Virus record (IMG/VR): IMGVR_UViG_3300045970_000221
Location: 1 to 21,319 of that record
Strand: one strand, 5' to 3'
Source of the DNA: a virus
Length of the DNA: 21,319 nt
In this document: positions 1 through 6,353 of the stretch, piece by piece
How the letters are laid out: each line of letters begins with the position of its first letter
Position numbering within the stretch: position 1 is the first letter of the stretch
The notes under the pieces: generated by a model
Seen by the model: only the letters and a program-made list of their open reading frames with translations
Database searches by the model: none
Told to the model about the DNA's origin: nothing
Program-made: the position numbers and the translations under genes

Positions 1-153
1 CTCCTCTGACCCGGGTTTGCCCTTGGTCATGGCAAACTTTCTGATCTGAGCAACATAGGTCTTCAGGGGCTTGACGTTTTTGTCAGCATCCCGCAGCTCG
101 GCCAGCAAGCGGCTCTCAGCCCAGAGATGGACGTACTTATGCTGAAGTTTCAT
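1..153 (-). CDS. Unknown phage protein, 5' part only (cut by left edge)
   Basis: The first 51 codons are open from an ATG at 153 and run off the window without a stop. The visible peptide begins MKLQHKYVHLWAESRL and is rich in Lys, Leu and Arg; I do not recognise it. The start is chosen because a TACAAT hexamer ends exactly 6 nt before this ATG, the arrangement also seen before three other genes here. There is no Shine-Dalgarno sequence between the two, so the mRNA may be leaderless. The gene stands 38 nt beyond the previous stop and therefore seems to begin its own transcription unit. The length and function of the rest cannot be judged. Confidence 0.65.
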   Translation of the reverse strand, partial: MKLQHKYVHLWAESRLLAELRDADKNVKPLKTYVAQIRKFAMTKGKPGSEE

Positions 154-159
154 AGGTGC

Positions 160-170
160 ATTGTATCACA
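160..170 (-). promoter_or_regulatory. Putative leaderless promoter, -10 TGTGATACAAT
   Basis: On the minus strand TGTGATACAAT carries an extended -10 (TGnTACAAT). The hexamer (165-160) ends 6 nt before the ATG at 153, so RNA should start near the A of the ATG. The same 11-mer occurs before the dCMP deaminase gene. At 17-bp spacing upstream is GTGTAC (188-183), part of GTGTACAA, which is also found at the same spacing before the gene starting at 9310. A consensus TTGACA is absent. The promoter role is inferred from sequence alone. Confidence 0.6.
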
Positions 171-191
171 CCTAGCCAGGTTGTACACCTT

Positions 192-416
192 TCAAGTGTA
201 ACCGTCTCGCTCTTCTTGTAACTTCTTGTAGATCCGAGAAGCCAGTCGAGGCACCGCTTCCCTCCAGAGCACGTAATAGAATGGGCTGGGCATCTCAGAG
301 ATGTAGGTGGTAAACATCCCTAGCCGGACCGCATGTAGATTCAAAAGCAGGTCGCTGAACATCTTCGAGTAGAAGACCCGCGACCGTTCATCCATGCCTT
401 GAAAGGGCTTGGTCAC
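192..416 (-). CDS. Small unknown phage protein, 74 aa
   Basis: This is an intact 74-residue ORF of unknown function, predicted mostly helical, with aromatic residues through the middle (SPFYYVLWREAVPRL) and a charged C-terminus. It begins with GTG at 416, which overlaps the stop of the upstream zinc-finger gene in a GTGA, and AGGTAGG upstream can serve as ribosome binding site. An in-frame ATG at 395 is the alternative start. It is the last gene of the clamp-loader cluster. T4 regA lies near this position after gene 62, but this protein is shorter than RegA (about 122 aa) and I see no resemblance, so no function is assigned. Confidence 0.6.
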   Translation of the reverse strand: MTKPFQGMDERSRVFYSKMFSDLLLNLHAVRLGMFTTYISEMPSPFYYVLWREAVPRLASRIYKKLQEERDGYT

Positions 417-1156
417 AGGCCTACCTCACGAAGCGCTGCCGAGAATTCGCGCAGCAGATAGGGCTCATCACGAAACCGACCGAGTGCCGCCGGCACGTTG
501 ATGGCGTTTGCTAGCAGGTCCTTCTCCTCGGAGGGTAGCGACAGGAGGTAGGCCTTGAAGCGGTCAGAGGCCAACAACGACCAGTAGGTCAACCGTCTCT
601 TGCTGATGAGGTGTAAAAGATCCTTGACACCGATAGCCTTGAAGACATCGGGCAGCGCGCAGTTCAAGTCCTTGGCCAGGTCTGTCAGCTCGTCGATGGC
701 ACGGACCAGTTGCTTCTCAGGTGGCACCGCCGCATCATACGTTTGTAACCACAAACTGTATGTAGTGTCGCGCGTCCACAGGACTGGTGGTACGTCGGTC
801 TTGACCATGAGCCGGACAAACTCCTCAGGGTCGGGCATGTTGGTAGCGACCACATGGCGAGCAAACTTGACGAAGGCGCTGTAGAGCTTGGCCTCAGCGA
901 AGGTCTCGATGGATTGGGGCGAGAAGCGACGGGCCTTGAACCAAACGTTGTAGTAGGAGAAGGCTGCTTGACCGACAGGACTACGCAGCTCATCCAGCCG
1001 GTCACGCTCGCGACAGTGGTGCTTCATAAACGCGTTTTCAAGCTTGAAGGCACGCGAGCAGTAGGCGCAGTCCCAAGTAACCTTCGAGACGGGCATGGGC
1101 GTATCAGCGCTACTTCTTCGAGAGGCAGAATGTGCCCGAAGCTCTTCGCGGTTCAT
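413..1156 (-). CDS. Conserved T4-like phage protein with N-terminal zinc finger, 247 aa
   Basis: Near the N-terminus the segment WDCAYCSRAFKLENAFMKHHC gives C30-x2-C33-x12-H46-H47-C48, a C2H2/C2HC-type zinc finger. It is followed by an alpha-helical region of about 200 residues with no catalytic motif I recognise. From memory, similarly organised proteins occur as conserved hypotheticals in T4-like phages; nucleic-acid or protein binding is inferred from the finger only. The ATG at 1156 is preferred to an in-frame TTG one codon earlier because GAGGAAG sits about 6 nt upstream. That ATG shares one base with the previous stop (TGATG), which implies coupled translation. Confidence 0.75.
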   Translation of the reverse strand: MNREELRAHSASRRSSADTPMPVSKVTWDCAYCSRAFKLENAFMKHHCRERDRLDELRSPVGQAAFSYYNVWFKARRFSPQSIETFAEAKLYSAFVKFARHVVATNMPDPEEFVRLMVKTDVPPVLWTRDTTYSLWLQTYDAAVPPEKQLVRAIDELTDLAKDLNCALPDVFKAIGVKDLLHLISKRRLTYWSLLASDRFKAYLLSLPSEEKDLLANAINVPAALGRFRDEPYLLREFSAALREVGL

Positions 1157-1707
1157 CAAATCTTCCTCATCGTGTAACCAGCATCGAGCAGCTCATTCAT
1201 TCCTTCTTTAAGAATGTTTGTCCAGTACTTGCTGTCCACGGGTTCTTTAGATAGAAGCCACTCGTTAGCGATGCCGCGATGCACGTACAGGTATCCACCA
1301 CCGCGCCGCTGCGCCGCCCTCGCCATAGTGTTGTATTGACGAACTTTGGTGTCATGCTGGTCTTTATCAGTGGCGTGTCTCTTCTCAGCCGAGAAGCAGA
1401 TAGCGTCTATTGCCTCAGTTGTCCACCTCTCGACAAACGCATTGATCACCACTCCGTACACCGGGGTGGGAGGTTCATTGTGTGGGGCTCTGTCAACGAT
1501 CGACGTAGAGAATGCCGCATCACCTTCTATTGCACTTGCATAGAAGGTGCCCTCATACTGATTTTTCGATTCCACATCTCTGATGTCAGTTTTGAAGAGC
1601 TCGACGATATAGGCCTCATCTCCCCATCCGAACTGTCCCTGCCAGCCCCAGCTAACAGGTTGCAACAATCCAGGAATTTCACTGTCAAAGATCTCATCTA
1701 GCTTCAT
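1156..1707 (-). CDS. Unknown phage protein with MKLDEI leader, 183 aa
   Basis: This is an intact ORF of unknown function that starts at an ATG overlapping the stop of the upstream gene by 4 nt (ATGA). It opens with MKLDEIFDSEI, a leader like those of the genes at 2799 and 5836. The central part (VYGVVINAFVERW, then AICFSAEKRH, then VRQYNTMARAAQRRGG) resembles, from memory, a family of uncharacterised phage proteins with an 'FSA-(D/E)-K ... R-Y' pattern often found with MKLSEL-type leaders. No enzymatic motif is evident. Its place between a probable gp62 and the zinc-finger protein suggests co-expression with replication genes but does not define a role. Confidence 0.65.
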   Translation of the reverse strand: MKLDEIFDSEIPGLLQPVSWGWQGQFGWGDEAYIVELFKTDIRDVESKNQYEGTFYASAIEGDAAFSTSIVDRAPHNEPPTPVYGVVINAFVERWTTEAIDAICFSAEKRHATDKDQHDTKVRQYNTMARAAQRRGGGYLYVHRGIANEWLLSKEPVDSKYWTNILKEGMNELLDAGYTMRKI

Positions 1708-2150
1708 GCCAGCTCCTTCTTGAGCTTCTTGGTCTTCTCATCGTCCCAACCGAGCTCCTCGGACATCAGCATGATGTCATCGCTGGAGATCTTGTAATCA
1801 CTTGCTTCTCTAGCAGACACCGAGTAGTACTCCTTGATGACCTCCATTCGAAGTTTCTCGCCCTTGCTGCCTGGACCCTTCAGCCACGAGTAGCGACTGG
1901 TCTTGCCAGTTGCAGCAGCTGCAAGCAGCTTGCACAGCAGCGCCTTCTCTCCGCCCAGCGAAAAGGCGTAGGGATTGACGAAGGTGTTGAGCCGCATGAT
2001 CTGTGCAGCGTCAGAGGTGCCAGTCATCCAGCGCATCAGCACGAAGGGAGCGACACCCTTCTGCGCCTCAGCTGTCAGCTTCTCGTAGGCCTGCAGATCC
2101 CGCTTCGACAGCGTAGACAGGAAGGCCCAGAGGTCAAAGGCCTCGCTCAT
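1704..2150 (-). CDS. 62: Probable clamp-loader small subunit (gp62-like), 148 aa
   Basis: This protein is probably the small subunit that joins the gp44 ATPases to form the loader for the sliding clamp of DNA polymerase. The call rests on position in the gp44 gene cluster, similar size (T4 gp62 is about 187 aa), and an all-helical sequence with the layout I associate with gp62: an early VLMRWMTG segment, a helix before SRYSWLKGPG, then an EVIKEYYSVSAREA helix. There is no nucleotide-binding motif, as expected for gp62. Unlike T4, two small genes separate it from gene 44. It overlaps its upstream neighbour by 4 nt. The family is very divergent, so a profile comparison would settle this. Confidence 0.6.
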   Translation of the reverse strand: MSEAFDLWAFLSTLSKRDLQAYEKLTAEAQKGVAPFVLMRWMTGTSDAAQIMRLNTFVNPYAFSLGGEKALLCKLLAAAATGKTSRYSWLKGPGSKGEKLRMEVIKEYYSVSAREASDYKISSDDIMLMSEELGWDDEKTKKLKKELA

Positions 2151-2422
2151 CCCACCGCGCGCATGTCGAGGTCATCACCATCGAGGTAGAACTCGATGAC
2201 CTCTGGCGCGCCTTCAATGTCCAGGCCGGTGGTGTTGATGATGGGCTGCTCGCCCTTCAGCATCTTGCGCATCGCGATCTTCTGCAGGTTGTCAAGTGCA
2301 CCGAGAATTTCGATGATCTTCTTGGCCTCAGCCAGTTCAGCAGAGACCATCTCGAGTTGTTGTTCAGTTGTGTACATGGTTTGTCCTTCGTTGTCTTCGG
2401 GGTAGATTGTGGATGATGACAT
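2147..2422 (-). CDS. Small unknown protein with helical N-terminal half, 76-91 aa
   Basis: This is an unrecognised ORF of up to 91 residues. Residues from about 20 to 60 (TEQQLEMVSAELAEAKKIIE and onward) look like a continuous amphipathic helix or coiled coil; the C-terminal part is acidic (FYLDGDDLDM). Two starts are possible. The ATG at 2422 lies just after the previous stop with a weak AAGAAG upstream. The ATG at 2377 has AAGGA at a good distance and would give 76 residues (MYTTEQQ...). The latter has the better ribosome site; the longer form fits the tight packing. It overlaps the gp62-like gene by 4 nt. No function is assigned. Confidence 0.55.
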   Translation of the reverse strand: MSSSTIYPEDNEGQTMYTTEQQLEMVSAELAEAKKIIEILGALDNLQKIAMRKMLKGEQPIINTTGLDIEGAPEVIEFYLDGDDLDMRAVG

Positions 2423-2424
2423 GG

Positions 2425-2799
2425 CTAGATCTTCTTGAGGCGGCTGAGAATGTCGACGACGCTGCCGTTACCAGTCTCATACATCTGGTACAGCTCCATC
2501 AGCTCGTCATGATTGAGGGTGACCCAGTCGAGCACCGTGTCGAGCTCAAATTGCTTGAGGCGCATGTACTTGGGCGTCATCACTTGCGGGGGCGTGCCAA
2601 CTGAGATGACGAAGCAGTCATCATCGGCAAACTTGCCCTTGATGTTGCTGACCTTGATGCGGGGCCCATGCTGACCGCCAACCTTGCCGATCCAGAGGAA
2701 CACTGGTAGGCCAGTATCAGAGACCGGCAAGCCGGCCATCTCATTGATCGGCTGGGCAACAAGGGTTGCCTCATCTATGACAAGTTCGTTCAGCTTCAT
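2425..2799 (-). CDS. Conserved phage protein with HGPRIKVS motif, 124 aa
   Basis: The ATG at 2799 overlaps the stop of the clamp-loader ATPase gene by 4 nt (ATGA), so the two are almost certainly co-translated. The protein has a MKLNELVID leader, then VFLWIGKVGGQHGPRIKVSN, a beta-rich region containing FVISV, and a helical C-terminus ending SRLKKI. The HGPRIKV segment recalls small uncharacterised phage and bacterial proteins, possibly DUF4160-like, but I cannot confirm family membership. No catalytic residues are recognised. In T4 the position directly after gene 44 belongs to gene 62; this protein does not look like gp62. Confidence 0.65.
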   Translation of the reverse strand: MKLNELVIDEATLVAQPINEMAGLPVSDTGLPVFLWIGKVGGQHGPRIKVSNIKGKFADDDCFVISVGTPPQVMTPKYMRLKQFELDTVLDWVTLNHDELMELYQMYETGNGSVVDILSRLKKI

Positions 2800-3713
2800 A
2801 GGGACCCCAGTTCGATGAAAAGTGCGGCAATGTTGATCTCGACGTCAGCCACCTGACCATGGTAGACCTGGTACTCGGCGATCTTCACGACCGCCTGGTC
2901 TTCCTTGCCCTTCAGCTTCTTGACCTTGTGCAGGTTGTCGTAGATGAAACGAAAGATGTCCTGGATCTCCTCGCGGGTAGCCGAGGCACAGACCAGCTTT
3001 CGAGCACCGACGAAGTCGCCCTTCTCGAGGGCCGGTAAAAGTCCCAGCTTCCAGTCGGCACCACCTTCGTTGGCACCAGCCAGCACCAGAGTGCCGGTCG
3101 AGCTGTGACCCTCGAGCACCGTCACCACCCGTCGCATGCTTGGGTAGGAGGCTGCGATCACTGCATCCAGGTCCTCGATGCTGAAGTCGATGTCGTACTT
3201 GTCGAGGATCTCGGCTGCGCGGATCGCCATCTGCCCGACGTCGGGACCGGAGAAGTTGTGGATGTGGAAGCGATCCTGCAGCGGGGGCAGGACCTTGTTG
3301 AGGTAGTTGCAGGTGGCGATGAAGCGACAGGTGCCCGACACCTCCTCGATCAGGGATCGCAGCAGCGCTTGGCCATCTTGGCTGAGGTAGTCGATCTCCT
3401 CCAGCCGGACCACCTTGATGTCGCCGATGGGCATCGTCATCGCGAAGCCCTTCACCTTGTCGCGAAGTGCCTCGATCTTCTCATCCGAGCAGTTGATGCG
3501 CAGGATGTCCATCTCGTCGATGTCACATGACCGACACAGCGCGTAGGACACCGACGTCTTGCCAGTGCCACGTGGGCCGTGGATCAAGAGACTTGGAAAG
3601 TTCTTGTCGGCAACAAACTTGGCGAAGATCTTGGCGGTGCGGTCATCACCGAAGATGACGTCTTCCACGATCTGTGGTCGTGTAGCTTCGACCCAGGGTT
3701 TACGAACTGCCAT
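2796..3713 (-). CDS. 44: Sliding-clamp loader large subunit, gp44-like AAA+ ATPase, 305 aa
   Basis: This is the AAA+ ATPase of the phage DNA-polymerase clamp loader, which uses ATP to open the ring clamp and place it on primed DNA. Visible motifs are Walker A GPRGTGKT (46-53), Walker B-type VVRLEEID (101-108), sensor-1 Asn136 in ATCNY, and Arg148 in LQDRFH at the place of the SRC arginine finger. The length is close to T4 gp44 (319 aa). Two signatures depart from T4: Walker B reads EE rather than DE, and SRC is replaced by DRF. The start is an ATG with AGGAG 6-7 nt upstream. A likely promoter and a small hairpin covering the AGGA lie just upstream. Confidence 0.93.
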   Translation of the reverse strand: MAVRKPWVEATRPQIVEDVIFGDDRTAKIFAKFVADKNFPSLLIHGPRGTGKTSVSYALCRSCDIDEMDILRINCSDEKIEALRDKVKGFAMTMPIGDIKVVRLEEIDYLSQDGQALLRSLIEEVSGTCRFIATCNYLNKVLPPLQDRFHIHNFSGPDVGQMAIRAAEILDKYDIDFSIEDLDAVIAASYPSMRRVVTVLEGHSSTGTLVLAGANEGGADWKLGLLPALEKGDFVGARKLVCASATREEIQDIFRFIYDNLHKVKKLKGKEDQAVVKIAEYQVYHGQVADVEINIAALFIELGSL

Positions 3714-3719
3714 GCGTGC

Positions 3720-3735
3720 TCCTATGCTGATAGGA
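3720..3735 (-). promoter_or_regulatory. Hairpin covering the clamp-loader ribosome binding site
   Basis: On the minus strand TCCTAT-CAGC-ATAGGA is a perfect 6-bp stem with a 4-nt loop. Its 3' arm contains AGGA of the Shine-Dalgarno sequence of the gp44-like gene. An RNA entering from upstream could fold it and hide the site. An RNA started by the promoter at 3738-3746 would begin inside the 5' arm and could not form it fully. The regulatory role is inference. Confidence 0.35.
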
Positions 3736-3737
3736 TC

Positions 3738-3746
3738 ATTGTACCA
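3738..3746 (-). promoter_or_regulatory. Putative extended -10 promoter for the clamp-loader operon
   Basis: TGGTACAAT on the minus strand is an extended -10 (TGnTACAAT), placed in the 69-nt gap before the gp44-like gene. Unlike the leaderless sites, it leaves 24 nt before the ATG, including an AGGAG. A short dyad ACCAC-T-GTGGT overlaps its upstream half and could be an operator. No good -35 is visible. Confidence 0.5.
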
Positions 3747-3782
3747 CAGTGGTCGACTGCGTGTTGCTAGAAGCGTGACCGC

Positions 3783-5291
3783 TCAGGTGGGCTTTCGCCC
3801 TGTGGTGTAGGCGCCGGTCCCAATGCCAATCTCGTGAGCGTCGCCGTTGACGATGCCCTGAGTGTCCGTGATGGTGTCAGGATCTGCCTTGACGGCGCCG
3901 AGACTGGAGAGGGTGATCTGCTCACGCACAGGTGGTCTGAGGGCGGCGGCGATGGCATCGGCACCAGCCTGCAGGCGGTCCAGCTTGGCCAACTGGACAG
4001 CCTTCCAGTCCTCGAGTGACATGCCAGCGCGTGCTGCTTCGCGCCGCTCATATTGCTCTTGCAGCGCTTCAAGCTCGGCGGCATCTGCCTCAGGCGTTGG
4101 CGAAGGGTAGACCCGAGCCTGCGATGCATCAGGTGTAGATGTCTTGACGATGAAGGGCTTCTCAGGGTCAGGGGTACGTTGAAGCTCTACGAATGGGGTG
4201 GCTTCTGAGGGGGTTCCTGTCTCATGATCCACATCGGTCTGGAGGGGGAAGACGTAGTCGCCAGGCTGGGGTGTTGACCGCACGGGCTCTGGCAGCTGCT
4301 GCACGGGGACGTCTGTGACAGGCTCTGCAGTGGCTGGGATCTCGAGACTGACCAGAGACGGTACAGCTTCCGGCACAGGAATATCAGGGACCACAGGAGG
4401 ATTAGACACAGAAGTAGATTGCTCATGCTGCACCTCGCTTGGTGTTGGTGTCATGTCCCAGATTGCAGCCCACTCAGGAGACTGGACTGGCAAGGGCGGT
4501 TCGTGCATCGCCACGTTTGGCATGGTAGGCTCGGGCTCACTGAAGACCTCTTGAGCGACCTCGATACGACGCTGAAGCTGCTCTTCCTCGAAGTCAGGTT
4601 CTGGCTCTGGCTTCTTGCGCTGGTCCCATAGGAAGTTACCAGCGATGATGAGGAAGACGGCCAGTGGGTCAAACACGAAGATGATCATGAGGATCACCCA
4701 CTTGACAGCCTGCTCGACTGGAATGCCGAACGCCTTGGCGATGAAGAGGATTGGACCAGCCTTGGCCTCGACGCTGATCTGGTGGATCTGCAGATCAGGC
4801 AACTGCTTGTCGATAGCAGTGATCTTGTCCTGCAGATCCTTCTGCTCCTGCTTGAACTGGTTCATGAGCCGGATCCGCTGCATCGCAGAGTACTTCTCCG
4901 GTATAGCGGCAATCTGATCGTCGATCTGCTTCTTGCGCTCTTCGTACTTGGCGATCTGTGTCTTCAGCACATCCACCTTTAGACCGCCCTCCTGCGTCCC
5001 GATCATGGCCTGCTGAAAGGACGCGCTCAGATAGCCAGCGGCGCCCGCCGATGTGATCGTCATCGTGACAGCTGCGGCGATCAGGCCATATGTTCGCATG
5101 ATCTTGCCAAGTCGAGACCAGTGCTTGTAAAGGAGAGAGACCACCACTAACTTGCCCACGTCCAGTGCAACCGCCAGCGCGATGATGATTGGATTGGCGC
5201 CAAACAACGAGCTCAGGCCAATCACAGACACCAGGGTGCCGATGCCTTCAATAGAGAAGGCGGCGAGGAAGGTGAGCAGGGCAAAGATCAT
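3783..5291 (-). CDS. Phage membrane protein, four helices, coiled coil and long cytoplasmic tail, 502 aa
   Basis: This is an integral membrane protein of unknown function. Predicted membrane segments lie at about residues 3-25, 33-55 (containing ALDVGKLVVVSLLYKHW), 66-88 and 196-222. Between the third and fourth lies a charged coiled coil (about 105-167). After the fourth, KK-rich residues and a tail of roughly 275 residues rich in Pro, Glu, Val and Thr follow; by the positive-inside rule the tail should be cytoplasmic. From memory, large T4-like phages carry uncharacterised proteins with this 'LDVGKL-LYxxW' segment and coiled coil. The start is an ATG with AGGAG 6 nt upstream, overlapping the previous stop by 4 nt. 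The cluster carries a late-promoter motif, so late expression is likely. Confidence 0.75.
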   Translation of the reverse strand: MIFALLTFLAAFSIEGIGTLVSVIGLSSLFGANPIIIALAVALDVGKLVVVSLLYKHWSRLGKIMRTYGLIAAAVTMTITSAGAAGYLSASFQQAMIGTQEGGLKVDVLKTQIAKYEERKKQIDDQIAAIPEKYSAMQRIRLMNQFKQEQKDLQDKITAIDKQLPDLQIHQISVEAKAGPILFIAKAFGIPVEQAVKWVILMIIFVFDPLAVFLIIAGNFLWDQRKKPEPEPDFEEEQLQRRIEVAQEVFSEPEPTMPNVAMHEPPLPVQSPEWAAIWDMTPTPSEVQHEQSTSVSNPPVVPDIPVPEAVPSLVSLEIPATAEPVTDVPVQQLPEPVRSTPQPGDYVFPLQTDVDHETGTPSEATPFVELQRTPDPEKPFIVKTSTPDASQARVYPSPTPEADAAELEALQEQYERREAARAGMSLEDWKAVQLAKLDRLQAGADAIAAALRPPVREQITLSSLGAVKADPDTITDTQGIVNGDAHEIGIGTGAYTTGRKPT

Positions 5292-5836
5292 GCTAGCTCC
5301 TCGCTAAACCAAACGATGCCGTCCCTGACAAGAGGGTCGGTGTTTCCCGGTACTCCAGGCCATGACAGGCCTGCAAGAGGATCGCCACCAATTTTGCCCT
5401 CTACGACTAGACGGGCCTCGGTCTTTCGAATGATTACTGGATCATACGGCATAATCTTTCCGCGCAGCTCTATGGAGAGGTTGAACAGTTGCGGATAGCG
5501 AACCATTCTATCAATGAGTGCCGCCCCGTCGGGTGACACCACATCTGCGAAGACAACTTTACCTAGGTGTTGCTTGGCTGCTTGCATCAAGACCAACCCC
5601 AGCCCCAACTTCCTGAAGCCCGGCAGAACGTAAATGGTCTTGACAATGTGACCATCGAGTTCAATGTATCCAGCAAGCTTATCTTCAGCTGACCTTAGAT
5701 AGAACGTCTGCTCTTTACGGAACAGGGTGTAGTCACCCTCAACCTTCGCGATTGCTTTGCCATCGAACCAGGATTGATCCCCCAGATCTTTATCGGGCAT
5801 TGCTGTCGCTGCGAAGATTAGTTCCGAAAGTTTCAT
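5288..5836 (-). CDS. GNAT-like acetyltransferase-fold protein with MKLSEL leader, 182 aa
   Basis: The central segment IVKTIYVLPGFRKLGLGLVLMQAAKQHLG resembles GNAT motif A, the acetyl-CoA-binding region, with beta strand 4 before the loop and a helix after it. The canonical Q/R-x-x-G-x-G/A pyrophosphate loop reads FRKLGLG. The substrate is unknown, and the protein may have lost activity. An upstream in-frame start would add six residues, but the ATG at 5836 is preferred because it overlaps the co-chaperonin stop as ATGA and gives the leader MKLSELIFAATA, similar to two other proteins here. The ribosome site is weak (CAGGCAC), consistent with coupling. The downstream gene overlaps by 4 nt. Confidence 0.65.
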   Translation of the reverse strand: MKLSELIFAATAMPDKDLGDQSWFDGKAIAKVEGDYTLFRKEQTFYLRSAEDKLAGYIELDGHIVKTIYVLPGFRKLGLGLVLMQAAKQHLGKVVFADVVSPDGAALIDRMVRYPQLFNLSIELRGKIMPYDPVIIRKTEARLVVEGKIGGDPLAGLSWPGVPGNTDPLVRDGIVWFSEELA

Positions 5837-6156
5837 AGTGCCTGTGACTGGCACTCGTTGATGTCGTCGGTGATGGCGAGGATCTTTGTGTCATCAGTCT
5901 TCCAGACCTGACCATTTTCCCACTTGCTGCCTTCCATCCACATCATGGCCTCGACGAGGATCAGATCATCTTCCTTGACTTCAGCCAAGGGGCCAGCGGC
6001 CACAACTCGACCCCAACGTGCCACCTTCTGGGCTGACATGGTCGGTGGAATGATGATGCCAGAGGCGCGGGCGCGCTCATGGAAACGGCCCTTTTGGCCG
6101 CCGGTGTCCTCAAGGAACTGGAACATCACATTGTTTCGGAGGGGACGCAGCTTCAT
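5833..6156 (-). CDS. 31: GroES-like co-chaperonin (gp31-type), 107 aa
   Basis: This is a co-chaperonin that caps host GroEL; T4 gp31 is needed to fold the major capsid protein. The N-terminus MKLRPLRNNVMFQFLE matches the first strands of GroES. A long Gly/Arg-rich mobile-loop region (about 17-38, ending in ASGIIIPP) follows, then WGRVVAAGP and KEDDLILVEA, the conserved core strands, and a C-terminal KILAITDDI strand like the end of GroES. At 107 aa it is close to gp31 (111 aa). The start has AAGGA 6 nt upstream and overlaps the previous stop (ATGA). Membership in the GroES fold is well supported; gp31 function is inferred. Confidence 0.82.
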   Translation of the reverse strand: MKLRPLRNNVMFQFLEDTGGQKGRFHERARASGIIIPPTMSAQKVARWGRVVAAGPLAEVKEDDLILVEAMMWMEGSKWENGQVWKTDDTKILAITDDINECQSQAL

Positions 6157-6353
6157 GGTGTTCCTTTAGACTGAATGACCATCCGCAGTGCGGCAGTCAG
6201 CTTCAGTTCGTTGATGGTTGTCTTTTCCTCGTCCGTCAGGTAGTTCCAGGCGTCGGGGGAAATATAGCTTTCAGTGATCGGGACGGTCAAACCCTTCTGC
6301 TGCCGAATACACGGACAGTTGCCGGGTGGGCCCATGCAGGCACAGGCTGCCAT
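6153..6353 (-). CDS. Small cysteine-rich phage protein, 66 aa
   Basis: This unknown protein starts with MAACACMGPPGNCPCIR, a CxC-x6-CxC cluster (C4, C6, C13, C15) that could bind a metal, followed by a mostly helical segment with TDEEKTTINELKLTAALRM. The ATG at 6353 shares a base with the stop of the preceding gene (TAATG), so the two are probably translated together. The next gene, the co-chaperonin, overlaps it by 4 nt. I do not recognise a named family. Confidence 0.65.
   Translation of the reverse strand: MAACACMGPPGNCPCIRQQKGLTVPITESYISPDAWNYLTDEEKTTINELKLTAALRMVIQSKGTP

Noticed and set aside
192-416. regA-like translational repressor
   Set aside because: The position after the clamp-loader genes fits, but the protein is only 74 aa and I see no RegA-like sequence.
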